Source of the DNA: JAEMQF01 sp963775015
GTDB taxonomy: Bacteria > Pseudomonadota > Gammaproteobacteria > Burkholderiales > Burkholderiaceae_C
DNA: 64,000 nt
Reading direction: 5' to 3'
Assembly (NCBI GenBank): GCA_963775015.1
Contig: CAVZHI010000004.1
Span: 179,681-243,680, forward strand
In this document: positions 50,504 through 60,608 of the stretch, one piece after another
How the letters are laid out: each line of letters begins with the position of its first letter
Numbering within the stretch: position 1 is the first letter of the stretch
Program-made: the position numbers and the translations under genes
Notes under the pieces: generated by a model
Seen by the model: the letters and a program-made list of their open reading frames with translations, nothing else
Told to the model about the DNA's origin: nothing
Database searches by the model: none

Positions 50504-51336
50504 ACCTGGCGGCTTTGCGCCTCGCGCTCCAAGGGCCGGGCCCCGCCGGCACCGCGCGCACGCCGCGCAGCGAAGCGCCGGCGGGCAGCGCCGCGGCGCC
50601 CGGCGCCACGCCGCTGATCCGCCTGCGCGGCGTGAGCAAGGTCTACGGCAGCGGCGCCACCGAGCTGATCGCGTTGAAGGGCATCGACCTGGACGTTCAG
50701 GCCGGCGAGTTCGTCGCCATCATGGGGCCCAGCGGTTCGGGCAAGTCGACCGCGATGAACATCCTGGGTTGCCTGGACACGCCCAGCCGCGGCCACTACC
50801 TGTTCCAGGGCGCACACGTCGAGGCGCTGTCGCGCGACCAGCGCGCGCGACTGCGCCGACGCTACCTCGGTTTCGTGTTCCAGGGTTTCAACCTGCTCGC
50901 GCGCACGTCTGCGCAGGAGAACGTCGAACTGCCCTTGCTCTACCGCGGCGAGAGCGCGGCCATGCGGCGCGCCGCTGCGGCCAGGGCCTTGCAGGCGGTG
51001 GGCCTGGGCGGCTGGGAGCACCACCTGCCTTCGGAGCTGTCGGGCGGCCAGCAGCAGCGCGTGGCGATCGCGCGCGCCATCGCCACGCAACCCGCGGTGC
51101 TGCTCGCCGACGAGCCCACCGGCAACCTCGACTCGAAGCGCGGCCAGGAAATCATGGAGCTGCTGCGCGGCCTGAATACCCAGCAGGGCATCACCGTGCT
51201 GATGGTGACTCACGAGCCCGACATGGCCGCGTACGCGCGGCGCTGGGTGCGTTTTGTCGACGGCCGCATCGAGAGCGACGCACCCAATCCGAACCCGCCG
51301 CGCAGCGCCGGCGCGGCGGCGGGCGCAGGAGCGTGA
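50500..51336 (+). CDS. MacB-type ABC transporter ATPase subunit
   Basis: A 278-residue ATPase of the LolD/MacB type: Walker A MGPSGSGKST, Q-loop FVFQGFNLL, signature LSGGQQQRVAIARA, Walker B LLADEPTGNLDS and the switch histidine in VTHEPDMA. A 35-residue low-complexity N-terminus precedes the conserved IRLRGVSKVYG. In MacB the ATPase and permease are fused; here they are two genes. Confidence 0.92.
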   Translation: MNLAALRLALQGPGPAGTARTPRSEAPAGSAAAPGATPLIRLRGVSKVYGSGATELIALKGIDLDVQAGEFVAIMGPSGSGKSTAMNILGCLDTPSRGHYLFQGAHVEALSRDQRARLRRRYLGFVFQGFNLLARTSAQENVELPLLYRGESAAMRRAAAARALQAVGLGGWEHHLPSELSGGQQQRVAIARAIATQPAVLLADEPTGNLDSKRGQEIMELLRGLNTQQGITVLMVTHEPDMAAYARRWVRFVDGRIESDAPNPNPPRSAGAAAGAGA

Positions 51337-51337
51337 C

Positions 51338-52555
51338 ATGCTGCTGAAGATGCTGCTGCTCGCGCTCGGTTCGATCCGGCGCAACCTGCTGCGATCGTTT
51401 CTCACGACGCTGGGCGTGGTGATCGGCGTCAGCGCCGTGATCACGATGGTGACGCTGGGCAACGGCGCGACGCAGGCGGTGCAGATGCAGATCTCGAGCC
51501 TGGGCAGCAACCTGCTGCAGGTGCGGCCCGGCCAGCGCCTCGGCCCGGGCGGCGGCGCCGGCGGCGCGCCTGCGTTCAAGGAGGCCGACGCGCAGGCGGT
51601 GCTGGCGCAGATCGGCGGTGTCGCTGCGGCAGCCCCCGAAGGCCGCACCGGCGCAACCGTGGTGGCCAACGGCCGCAACTGGGCGACCACCGTCACCGGC
51701 AGCGACAACGCGTGGCTGGAGGTGGGCAACTGGCGGCTCGGCGCCGGGCGCCTCTTCGAAGACGAAGAACTGCGCGCCGGCGCTGCGGTGTGCATCATCG
51801 GCGAGACGGTGCGGCGCGAGATCTACGGCGCCCGCAGCGCAGAGCAGGTGCTGGGCGAGCGCCTGCGCATCAAGCAGTTCTCGTGCAGCGTGGTCGGCGT
51901 GCTCAGCTCGAAGGGCCAGGCGGCAATGGGTGCCGACCAGGACGACACCGTGCTGCTCCCGCTGCGCACGCTGCAACGCCGCGTCACCGGCAACCAGCGC
52001 GTCAACACGCTGCTCGTGTCGATGCAGGGCGGCAGCGACAGCACGCGCCTCAAGGCGAGCTTGCGCGAGTTGCTGCGCGAGCGGCGCAAGCTCGCCGAGG
52101 CCGACGACGACAACTTCAACATCCTGGACACGCAGCAGCTCGCCGAAACCCTGTCAGGCACGACGAAAGTGATGACCACGCTGCTTGGCGCGGTGGCGGC
52201 GGTGAGTCTGCTCGTGGGCGGCATCGGCATCATGAACATCATGCTCGTGAGCGTCACCGAGCGCACGCGCGAGATCGGCCTGCGCCTGGCGATCGGCGCG
52301 CTCGAACGCGAGGTGCTGCTGCAATTCCTCATCGAGGCGGTGACGCTCGCCGCGCTGGGCGGGCTGATCGGCGTGATCGTCGCCACCGGCGCGTCGCTCG
52401 GCCTCGCCCAAGTGATGGACGTGCCCTACCTGTTCAACCCGTCGATCAACCTGCTGTCGTTCGTGTTCTCCGCAGGCATCGGCGTGCTGTTCGGCTACTT
52501 CCCGGCGCGCCGCGCGGCGCGGCTGGACCCGATCGAGGCGTTGCGGCACGAGTAG
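51338..52555 (+). CDS. MacB-type ABC transporter permease subunit
   Basis: A 405-residue permease with an N-terminal helix (RSFLTTLGVVIGVSAVITMV), a large periplasmic MacB core domain, and three C-terminal helices ending with the FtsX-type pattern MLVSVTERTREIGLRLAIGA and YFPARRAARLDPIEALRHE. It would use ATP to drive export of a peptide, lipid or drug through the NodT channel. ATG 51338 lies one base after the ATPase stop. Confidence 0.92.
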   Translation: MLLKMLLLALGSIRRNLLRSFLTTLGVVIGVSAVITMVTLGNGATQAVQMQISSLGSNLLQVRPGQRLGPGGGAGGAPAFKEADAQAVLAQIGGVAAAAPEGRTGATVVANGRNWATTVTGSDNAWLEVGNWRLGAGRLFEDEELRAGAAVCIIGETVRREIYGARSAEQVLGERLRIKQFSCSVVGVLSSKGQAAMGADQDDTVLLPLRTLQRRVTGNQRVNTLLVSMQGGSDSTRLKASLRELLRERRKLAEADDDNFNILDTQQLAETLSGTTKVMTTLLGAVAAVSLLVGGIGIMNIMLVSVTERTREIGLRLAIGALEREVLLQFLIEAVTLAALGGLIGVIVATGASLGLAQVMDVPYLFNPSINLLSFVFSAGIGVLFGYFPARRAARLDPIEALRHE

Positions 52556-52979
52556 CCACACATGATCGTGGGCCGCGAATTCGCCGCTATCCCTGTACAA
52601 CCCTCGATGCCGGTGATGAGTCGCGCGTTGCGCGGTGGAGCAATTGAAGTGAAATTCGTCTTCGTCGCAGCTGGCATCCGACCTTGTGCGGAGCGGCGAT
52701 TGCCTTCGATCGCGAAGGAACATTCGGGGCGGCGGGACGAAGGTGTGCAGTGGCGACATAGGGAACGCTGAGCGCCGGCGCGCGAAGGTCCGCTGTACTT
52801 ACATCGCGATCATTCGAGGCCATGCCACGATTGTGCGAGATCGACCCATCAGAGACAAACACGGCGCGTAAATTGCCACCGAAAAGCTGTCACTGAATTT
52901 CGATGGAGGCGGCGGCGCATTTGGGTCGAGTACCTTGCCAGAACCGCGCCGAAGGAGCACGCCTTGCCTCGGGGTAACG
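52556..52979. other. Gene-free stretch
   Basis: These 424 bases separate the MacB operon from the coupling-protein remnant. Short ORFs here have no family-like composition and no ribosome binding site. No tRNA, repeat or hairpin of note is visible. It is probably the border between chromosomal sequence and the accessory region that follows. Confidence 0.4.
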
Positions 52980-54583
52980 TCACGATGACCTCGTCGGCTT
53001 CATGATCCGGTCGAGCAACTGACGCAGCAGCACGTCCGCGTCGCTCATCTGCGCCACCGGGCTCGTAGTCGCGACGGGCGCCTGAGTTGGCCGCACGTAC
53101 ATGCGCTGCGGCATGGCGCGCGTGGGCATCACCGGGCGGCTCGTGTCGTGGTACGGGTTCTGATCAAACAGGTTGTTGAAGGAAGGGTCGGTCAAGTAGG
53201 TCGGCAGTTTGGCTACAACCGCCTGGTCACCTGCGAGTTGCAGCACCATTTCGTCGGGGCGCAGGTCGAGGATCGCGCTGCCGTTCATGAAGCCGGTCAT
53301 ACGCGACATGCCCTCGGCGGCGCACTTGATTGAGTGCGCCGAAACACTGCAACACGCGGCAGTTGTTGACCATCGTCCGCCAGTCGTGCGGGTAGAGCCG
53401 CTCCAGTTGGCTCACGTCCTGCCAGAAGCTCCAGGTCTGCAGACCATAGCCGCGCAACAAGGTGATTGCCTGGCGCAGATGCGGCAGCTCTCCGAGCTGC
53501 GCCGCTTCGTCGAGGATGAAAAGCGTCGCCTGCGCAGGTCGGGTGCGCCGCCGCGTAATGCAAGACATCAGCGCACCAAGCCACAGCCGCAGCAGGCGGC
53601 TGTGCGATTCGAGCATGTGCGGCGGAAGGACAAGTAGATCGACAGCGGAGCACCCCGTGTCACGTCTTCGAGATCGAACGAGGTCGTTCGATGCTCGCCT
53701 GGAGCTGGTCGCCGCGCAGAAAGTCGACCATGTCCTGACTGAATGCGATCATGCCGCCCAGCGTCTCGGGTGCTCCGATGTTCAACATGCGCGAGATGCG
53801 CTTGCACTTCGGGGTGGGTCGAATTGAGAAGAAATTGGGCAACCCTGACGGGGTCGGAGGCGCCGACGTTGATCAGATCGCGAACCTGAGTCAGGTTGCC
53901 GCGCGACGTCCGCGCCTCCACCAGAACCTGCAGCATCACGCCGATCGCCAGGTGCAGGCCGCGGTTTGACCAGAACCGGTTGCGCTCGTCTTTGTCCGAG
54001 TCACAAAGCGCAGAGGCGAGCACGGCCACTTCATCGACGGCGCTCGCCAGGTTGATGTCGATCGCGTCGAGTGGGTTCAGCGTATCGGAGGGAAAGTCGG
54101 TCACGCCCATCGGGTCGATGACGACCACGCGCTGGCCCATTTCGCGACGTCGCCGCGCGGTGATGGTGGCGTTTTCGCCCTTTGGGTCGATCACGATCAC
54201 CGGCCCGGGGTAGCGCAGCAGTGCAGGAATGATGCAGCCCGTGCCTTTGCCCGCACCGGTAGGCGCAATCGTCATCAAGTGGCCTTCGCCGTTCAGCAGA
54301 ATCGGGTCGATGTAACCAGTGGCCAGCGTTTTCAGCGGGTTGCCGTACGTGAACCCGATGGGCCGATGGGTTGCCGACCCTCGAGCGACCACCCACCAGC
54401 AAGCCGGGTTCGGGCAATGGTCGGGCTGGCGCAGCGGCTCGTACGGGGAGACGAACGGACCATCATGTGCTGCCCTTGTTTCGCGGCCGCTCTCGAGCCG
54501 CTGCGCAGGTTGCGAAACGGCGCGCGGTACTCCTGATTCGACAGGGCGGCCGGGCCGACGGTCCCGTCCTCGACCATCGCCAC
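52980..54583 (-). pseudogene. VirD4/TraG-type coupling protein, multiple frameshifts
   Basis: Parts of a type IV secretion coupling ATPase: GFTYGNPLKTLATGYIDPIL, Walker A IAPTGAGKGTGCIIPALL, VIVIDPKGENA, ARMLNIGAPETLGG-like middle, LPPHMLESHSRLLRLWLGAL, Walker B region ATLFILDEAAQLGELPHLRQ, and a C-terminus ending at 52980. At least five frame changes occur (near 54500, 53805, 53690, 53635 and 53345), both gains and losses of one base. It is more damaged than the chromosomal genes, so decay is likely. No other transfer genes are nearby. It signals a past conjugative element. Confidence 0.8.
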
Positions 54584-54714
54584 CGTGCCGCCCGGATCTC
54601 GAATTTCGCCCAGTGCAGGCTGCCGCCGTACGCAACGAGTGCTTCGCCGACGAGGCGATCGCTTCGCGCGTCATCCTGATCGGCTTGAGCGTAGCCCCGC
54701 CATCCATCGTCGGT

Positions 54715-55053
54715 TCATGTTGACGCCTTCGAGGATGGCGGCGTCGGGCTCTCGACGATCCAGAACGGGCCTTCGTCGCCCCACGCGCTGGCGCAAAAAA
54801 TCGCAAGATAGTCTGGTCCGGTCGTATCGGCGTCGAGTTCGACCAGGGGCGCCGGGAGGAAGCGGGAGACGCGTGCGCCGTTCGGAGGACTGTTCAGCGT
54901 CCGACGAGGCGCCACCATCGGGATGCGACCCGAGTTCAGTTCGTGGATAACGGCGCTTTGGCCGTCAATCATCCACATCAGGCCGGGGCCGAACAGGACG
55001 TCGAAGGTACCGAATTGATCGGCTGACAGTTGTGCTTCGCCTTCGACCATCAA
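54715..55053 (-). CDS. Hypothetical protein
   Basis: A 112-residue protein starting with TTG 55053 or ATG 55050-region codons that overlap the stop of the upstream gene. It has mixed composition (FGTFDVLFGPGLMWMIDG, then DYLAIFCASAWGDEGPFWIV) and no signal peptide. I recognise no family. The coupling to the upstream gene supports that it is real. Confidence 0.5.
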   Translation of the reverse strand: MMVEGEAQLSADQFGTFDVLFGPGLMWMIDGQSAVIHELNSGRIPMVAPRRTLNSPPNGARVSRFLPAPLVELDADTTGPDYLAIFCASAWGDEGPFWIVESPTPPSSKAST

Positions 55054-55298
55054 CCAGCCAGGGTAGAACGAAGGGGAGTGGCGCGCAGGTTGGTTATCGG
55101 CGCGTGCAGCGTGAACGTGGCCGGCCCGTGGACGCGCGTCAATGCGGCAGTGAGATGTTCGACGAAGGCGCGCGACTCTTCATCGGTGAGCGCTGTCCAT
55201 GGGCCGGGAAGCAGCGGTATCACAACCGTAGGCATGGCGATTGAGCGGCGCGCGCCGGGTAGTGGGAGCCGCTCCATCTTCGGCGTGACCAGTGCCAC
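55050..55298 (-). CDS. Hypothetical protein
   Basis: An 82-residue protein (MALVTPKMERLPLPGARRSI, then LTDEESRAFVEHLTAALTRV). Its stop overlaps the start of the next gene, so the two are a translational pair. It is unrecognised; the short length makes it less certain. Confidence 0.45.
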   Translation of the reverse strand: MALVTPKMERLPLPGARRSIAMPTVVIPLLPGPWTALTDEESRAFVEHLTAALTRVHGPATFTLHAPITNLRATPLRSTLAG

Positions 55299-55350
55299 CG
55301 CGCAATGCTCGACAACCCTGCACGCCGGTGGCAGTCGCGGCGCCGCTACT

Positions 55351-56211
55351 TCAGTCCCGAATCGGCGAGGTCGCGATCGAGCCGTCAGCGCTTATCGTCA
55401 GCGAGTGGTTGGGTGCAATTTCGATCCAGTCCTCGGCACGCCGCGTCAGGGGTTCGGAGGCGACCATGACGGCGCCGTACGGACCTTCGTCGCGCTGCAA
55501 CATGTCGCAGTCCTCGCCGTCCAAGTGGTACGCCACGCCGGCCGAGTAGAAAAGCGTCGCAGGCACAGCGCTATTCGCTGCGTAGCGCGAAACTACGGTC
55601 GAACGTCCGTCGCTCACCGCGAAATTGCAAACCAGCGGTTGTGGTGGTGCACCCGAGGCAGCGTCGAGTTCGCGGATGGCAGCGAGCGTTTCGACAAGCG
55701 CTTGTCGAAGATCGCCGGCAGAGGGTGTTGCGCGCGGGCCGCCCACGCGGTCGATGAAGAGCGCGAACGCGTGCTCCGAATCGGTTGACCCTTCAATGCT
55801 CTGCCACGCGGCATCGCTGAGCCCGTTCTGCAGCCGCCGCTTCAGGTTGCGAACCCCACCGATCGACCCGTTGTGCATGAACTGGAAGTTCCCGCTGCCG
55901 AACGGATGCGTGTTCGTGTCTTGCACCGGCAAACCGGGAGACGCCGCGCGAACGTGTGCAAAGACGTGCGTCGAGCGCAGCCGGTGTGCGAGATTCTCCA
56001 ACCCTCGGTTCGACCACGCTGGCATCGCCGAGCGCACGATGCACGGCGCCGCATGCCCTTCGGTGTAGAACCCCACACCGAAGCCGTCGGCATTGAACGG
56101 CTGCGCCATCTGCTCGGCGCGCATGCTCTGGCGCACCAGCCCATGGCGCGGGAGGTACAGCAAGTCGGCGATCAACACCGGCTGGCCTTGGTAGGCGACG
56201 AAGCGGCACAT
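55351..56211 (-). CDS. Class II glutamine amidotransferase (YafJ/GATase_4 type)
   Basis: A 286-residue Ntn-hydrolase. The catalytic cysteine follows the initiator methionine (MCRFVAYQGQPV). Conserved segments are NADGFGVGFY, HVFAHVRAAS, HPFGSGNFQFMHNG and GSTDSEHAFALFID. Such enzymes release ammonia from glutamine for transfer to a partner; for the YafJ type the acceptor is not known. No obvious partner enzyme lies beside it. Confidence 0.88.
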   Translation of the reverse strand: MCRFVAYQGQPVLIADLLYLPRHGLVRQSMRAEQMAQPFNADGFGVGFYTEGHAAPCIVRSAMPAWSNRGLENLAHRLRSTHVFAHVRAASPGLPVQDTNTHPFGSGNFQFMHNGSIGGVRNLKRRLQNGLSDAAWQSIEGSTDSEHAFALFIDRVGGPRATPSAGDLRQALVETLAAIRELDAASGAPPQPLVCNFAVSDGRSTVVSRYAANSAVPATLFYSAGVAYHLDGEDCDMLQRDEGPYGAVMVASEPLTRRAEDWIEIAPNHSLTISADGSIATSPIRD

Positions 56212-56337
56212 GACAGGAGGCGGGCTGCGGCAAGCCTAGGTGTTCGCTCAAGTCCGGTCAACTAGCACACTTGCCCAACTATCGAGTGCAGCCCCGTGTG
56301 TGCTAATGTTGAATGCCATTCTTCCTGTGGAGGCACG

Positions 56338-57109
56338 ATGCGAATTGTTCAGTCGGCTTGTCCTCCGTGGACCATCGTCGTCATCTCCGCGCTCGTTCTC
56401 TTTGCACCGGACGGGTGGGCGCAAGGGGTTGTGACTCTGGGCAACTATTCCGAGCGTCTCAGCAAGGACGTTCCGGTGAGTGGGCGAATGTTGGTGGGCG
56501 CGGTGATTGCTCCACGGTCGAACATCAAACCGAGTGGCATCCCGCAGCCAACAGTGTTGTGGGGAAAACCCGATTCACCGCAGAGTGTTCTCTGCCTCAC
56601 CTTCGCTTCACGCGACGGCCAATTCTATGGCCAAGGGACATTGGCGGCCGAGCAGCTCCGAGACATGAAAGACCCATTTGCGGTAAGTGCCGATTATCGA
56701 CCGCAGACTCGCGAGTATCTGAGCAAACTGGCGAGGCAGGATTTCGCAGTGGTTGCAAGAGAGGGGCCGTGCGAATCGCTCTCCGACACATCGCCGGTGT
56801 ACGTCCTCGCCCATGAACATTCAACCGGCGCCAGCGGACGGCTGTCGAAAGGGCCGGTCCAAGTGCACCTCTTGTTCAATTCCTTAGGCTACGCGCTGGA
56901 TGTCGACGCTGCTGCGGACCTCAACTCGGAGAAACGTACAAGCGCGAATTGCCTCGGGCGGACGACACTCTGCGCAACGTTGCGTTCAATGTCCTGTGTA
57001 CGCTGAACTTACCAAACAACGCGAACGAGACATTCGTAATTGTCAAACGGACACGGTATGGGCGTGCATTTCCGGATGTCACTTTCAAACTCAGATCGGT
57101 GTGGGCTTG
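56338..57109 (+). pseudogene. Secreted protein of unknown function, frameshifted
   Basis: Starts at ATG 56338 after GGAGG, with a signal peptide (IVVISALVLFAPDGWAQ). The body includes GNYSERLSKDVPVSGRMLVG and PVYVLAHEHSTGASGRLS. The ORF ends in an unconvincing tail at 57006. One missing base near 56930 would lead to ETYKRELPRADDTLRNVAFN and KRTRYGRAFPDVTFKLR with a stop at 57109, which reads better. No family is recognised. It is first of a plus-strand group of secreted or membrane proteins. Confidence 0.55.
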
Positions 57110-57143
57110 ACGTTTCGAATCGTTGATGGAAGCGAACGATTCA

Positions 57144-58240
57144 ATGAACTACGGAAATAGAGCGATTCGTTTTGTGCGCCGGCTCTTGTACGGGCTGCGC
57201 CCGCAGCGCCCGCTGCGCATCGCGGGCGCTGCAGCGGGGATCCCTTGTTAGTCTGGTTGGTTGGTCCTATGACCGCGCAACGGTCCAGCACGTGCGAGTG
57301 ATGCCAGGAGAGATTCGGTCGAGATCAGTTGTCGCTACCGGTCAACCTATTGGATGGGCACTCGACGGTGCGCAGATTCAGGAGTGTGGCGCCCTGCAGG
57401 CGGCTGCCTACAAAGGGAAACAGGGAACTCCCGCGCAGAGTCCTTGTGAGGCAGCCGGAGCCGCAGCCCTCGAGGACAAGAAGACCAATGACATCGACAT
57501 CGAGGTCGAGCTCGGTGGGCTTGCGCAAGGTTCTAACGGAGTATCTCCACGCGTGCGAGCCAATATCACCCTCGACGGGCAGTGTGTCGTCGTCAATCTC
57601 GAGCGCGTAGGTGCACCGAAGGGTTGTGCCGGTCGAGTCCCATCGCCGTCGTGAGCAAGCGCGACGGAACGCGCAGGGTCCTGAGCCTGCCGGCGCTGCT
57701 GATAGTGCACCGCGACACGATCGATAGAGGCCTGAGCCTCCCGTTCCGAGGCGATCTGCGAATTGGAGACGACGCGAGCAGCGGGCACCAGCCCTTGATG
57801 CTGGGTGGTCGCTTAACGATTCGAGGGGTGCGCCCAGCCTTCGCGACATCAGGACTGCTCAGTTCGATATCGAAACTCGCGAACTCGGGCTTGGCGACAA
57901 GGTGACGCTCCGGACCCCGCCGGCAGCAACTCCACAGGCCAATTTGCCTGCGATGAGGCAGGAAGATTCGGACGACGAGGAAGTCGCTGCGCGGGGATTC
58001 ATTCGTTTAGTGCGTGGAGAAACCGGCCCCGAAATGTCCGTAACGGCCACCGGGCTGCTTGAGCGCGCCTTGATTGTTCATCCCTTCAGTTCGCCTTCCC
58101 AGCCGAAGGCCAATTTCTTTCGACGCCTCATTGCCGATGAAGGGCTGGCCATCGTATTTGGAATAGTCATTGCGCTCACGCAAGTCAACCCATCCCTATG
58201 GGGTTCGGTCGGCAGGTGGCTTCGGGGCTTTAAGAAGTGA
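57144..58240 (+). pseudogene. Membrane protein of unknown function, several frameshifts
   Basis: Pieces in several frames suggest one protein of about 360 residues. It begins MNYGNRAIRFVRRLLYG with a hydrophobic segment (RIAGAAAGIP-LLVWLVG, missing one base near 57245), then YDRATVQHVRVMPGEIRSRS after another missing base near 57270. A steady stretch follows to 57654 (EDKKTNDIDIEVELGGL). The region 57655-57870 has at least two more changes. The end (57902 on: ATGLLERALIVHP, then a transmembrane helix GLAIVFGIVIALTQVNPSL) is intact. It is coupled to the protease gene by a GTGA overlap. No family is recognised. Confidence 0.5.
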
Positions 58241-59412
58241 TCACATTCAGTGCGCAAGTTAGGCTCTCGCTGCTCGCGGCCTTTCTCGCTTACACCACGG
58301 CCTGGGCCCAGTCCTCGCCAGTCCATGTACGCGTCGATTCAAAGGAAAAGGGACAGGGTTTACTCCTGCGCCGCGCTGACACGTGCTACGTGCTGACCGC
58401 CGAACACGTCGTGCGGGGCAGGGATACCGCGACAATTTCAGGTAGTTTCGGTGAGCGCAGGTTCGGCGAAGCCAAACTGGTTGTGCGCTTCGGACTGAAG
58501 GACGAAGACTTGGCGCTGTTGCGCGTCGACGGCCCATTGGCGCAGGAATGCGGTGGAGAATTCGATGAAGACCAGAGTGATCTCGGTCGAACCCTGGGTG
58601 CCGGGGCGATGGGTGCCGTTCCGTTCGTTTTGGACGCCGCTGATAAGAGCGGCCGCGCGGGAGGGGTGGGCCGAATTCCAGTGGTTGTGGTCGATGTAGG
58701 CCCGGACGTGCTTTCCGTCAGGCCGACGCTTCCGAGCGAGCCGATCATTCAAAGTCAAAGTGGTAGCGGTGTCGTTGTATCGAATCGGATCGCTGGGGTT
58801 CTGGTTACGGTCGCTGATGGCGTTGGTAGCGTTGTGCGGATCGATGTCGCGACGCAACTGATGAAGCGCTTTTTCGCAAATCCGCAGACCTACAGCGGCA
58901 AATTAGCCAATCCGAGTCCGGGTCAGACACCGTCGAGGAGTGCACCGGCAACGGGAGCGACCAGCGCCCGTGAGGCGCCGGGCAATTTGTTGTCTGCCTC
59001 TGTGGGTGCGAGCGTTACGGCCTGGAACAGCCCGGCGAGCGATTCCGAGTTCGGCCCTTCGAACCTTCTCGACGCTGGCCGGCCAAATTCGTGGAATGCT
59101 CGATTCAAGGGATCGCCTGTGGAAGTGGACTTCCGATTTGCGAATGGGCAGGCACAAACGATTGGGCGCCTGGAATTCGTGCTTGCGCGAGATCAGGATG
59201 TTGCACGTGCCGCGCGCGAGGTCGAGGTGCTCACCAGCATCGACGGTGCAACCTGGCGTTCGATTCACCTCGGGACATTATTCAACAACGAATTGGTGAA
59301 GACGGTTACCATGGCACCGCTGCGCGCCGCATATCTGCGCCTGCGCATCTACAAGAATTGGGGCGACCCGGAGTGGGTTTCTCTTCGCCAAGTGCGCGCT
59401 TACAGGGAATAA
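58237..59412 (+). CDS. Secreted trypsin-like serine protease with discoidin (F5/8C) domain
   Basis: A 391-residue protein with a signal peptide (LSLLAAFLAYTTAWAQ). Residues 28-200 form a trypsin-like peptidase: histidine in CYVLTAEHVVRG, aspartate in DEDLALLRVDG, and serine in QSQSGSGVVVSN. After a Ser/Pro/Thr linker, residues 250-391 match a discoidin-like ligand-binding domain (NLLDAGRPNSWNARFKGSPV, ending WVSLRQVRAYRE). Start GTG 58237 overlaps the stop of the membrane protein gene. The combination suggests a periplasmic protease that binds glycan or protein ligands. Confidence 0.75.
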   Translation: MITFSAQVRLSLLAAFLAYTTAWAQSSPVHVRVDSKEKGQGLLLRRADTCYVLTAEHVVRGRDTATISGSFGERRFGEAKLVVRFGLKDEDLALLRVDGPLAQECGGEFDEDQSDLGRTLGAGAMGAVPFVLDAADKSGRAGGVGRIPVVVVDVGPDVLSVRPTLPSEPIIQSQSGSGVVVSNRIAGVLVTVADGVGSVVRIDVATQLMKRFFANPQTYSGKLANPSPGQTPSRSAPATGATSAREAPGNLLSASVGASVTAWNSPASDSEFGPSNLLDAGRPNSWNARFKGSPVEVDFRFANGQAQTIGRLEFVLARDQDVARAAREVEVLTSIDGATWRSIHLGTLFNNELVKTVTMAPLRAAYLRLRIYKNWGDPEWVSLRQVRAYRE

Positions 59413-59431
59413 ACGTTGCCCGGGGGCGCCG

Positions 59432-60087
59432 CTACTGGAGGGTCAAGCTTGCGCCCGAACTCATCCTGCCAGTCGCAAAGGTTCCGGACAAGACGCCCCC
59501 GTCTCCCAGACGTAGACGAAGCACGATCCCAATATTGCAGCTGACGCTGAGTTCTTGCCCGGCAACCCGGCCGGAGCAGGTTCCCCCGATCGAGATGTGA
59601 GCTCGAGATTGCCGGTCTGGGGATCGCTCTTGGTAATGGTAAAGGTTAGGTGGGGTCGATTGGCCGCTACCAGTTTTTGCCAAGAGTCGTCGTCCATCTT
59701 CGCGGTGTTCTGCAAGTCGATGACAAAGGTGTTCATCGACAGCACACGTGCACGCAACGCGAGAGCCCGCATGTTCTGATCTGCGCTGGCAAAGCCCGCA
59801 TCAAACGCGAGTTCGCGCATTGCGGGCTCGTTCGACTTCAGCATTTCGTCCAGCGCAGCGAGTCGAATGTTCGAGTCAGGATCGGCCAAAAGCGCACGAA
59901 ATTCCTTCATTCGCTGAGACTGCGCGCGAATCTTGTCGGGGCTCGGGGCAGCTGCGGCCTGCGCCAAGACGATCGGTAGATCGTCAGAGGGGAGCGATGC
60001 TGCCTTGGCGGAGCTGATCGCTAAAGCACACCCAATCATCATCGCGTGCTGAGCCCACTTGAATGAATGCAGTTGTGAACCGTGCAT
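59432..60087 (-). pseudogene. Secreted HEAT-like repeat protein, frameshifted near the C-terminus
   Basis: ATG 60087 follows GGAGG and starts a signal peptide (MMIGCALAISSAKA). Residues 60-130 have helical repeats of HEAT type (FRALLADPDSNIRLAALDEM, then ASADQNMRALALRARVLSM). Near 59565 one base seems missing: the ORF continues to 59461 in a poor tail, while the other frame gives ELSVSCNIGIVLRLRLGDGG and stops at 59432, which resembles an immunoglobulin-like end. It converges with the protease gene. The function is unknown. Confidence 0.6.
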
Positions 60088-60485
60088 ACATGCCTCCAGT
60101 TTATTGGTCGGGTGGTGCGTTGAACCTACATAAGAGTTCGGGGGGCGCATTCGCAGCTTACAGCACTCGACAATTCGGCTGATGCTTGGGTTGCGTAAAG
60201 CACAGCCAGTGGCCGCTCAACTCCCTGACTTCCTCAGGCAAACGGAGGCCCCAAGGGCGTCGGAATCTCGAGCCCAACGGCGTAGGGCTTCTGGTCGCGC
60301 AGCGTGTGGCGCGCTTGGGCCCGATGGCCGGAATCCGCCTGTCGTGAGTGCCCCGTATGGCCGAGACATTCCGGAAGTCAGGGCGCCACAGCAACTCGCC
60401 GGCAAGTCGACCTGGGCGCAAAAATCACTGGGGCAAGTTGCAACAGCAGACCGCCGTAAACCCACCGGCCGTGAGTGACGGCAGA

Positions 60486-60517
60486 TGGCCGTCATGAATA
60501 GCTATCCATGACGGCCA
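60486..60517. repeat. 11-bp perfect hairpin beside the RIT element
   Basis: TGGCCGTCATG and its inverse CATGACGGCCA are separated by 10 bases. It stands in the 435-base gene-free stretch 60088-60522, six bases left of the RIT terminal repeat. It may be a terminator, or part of the insertion site. No T-run follows. The rest of the stretch holds only Arg/Ala-rich ORFs that I do not trust. Confidence 0.5.
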
Positions 60518-60522
60518 CTATG

Positions 60523-60539
60523 CATAGATCTCAACTAGG
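60523..60539 (+). repeat. RIT left terminal inverted repeat
   Basis: The 17 bases are exactly inverted at 63984-64000. Similarity continues inward (TAGTT at 60542 against AACTA on the right side). Confidence 0.85.
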
Positions 60540-60608
60540 CGTAGTTCCCGCGATGGGAAGCTGCGTGACGCAGGCGCAGCGCACTTCCTGGCAAGGTCGG
60601 CAAGCGAT

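Noticed and set aside
60182..60478. 98-residue ORF in the gap before the RIT element
   Set aside because: Arg/Ala/Pro-rich, no ribosome binding site, equally long ORFs on the other strand; no support for coding.
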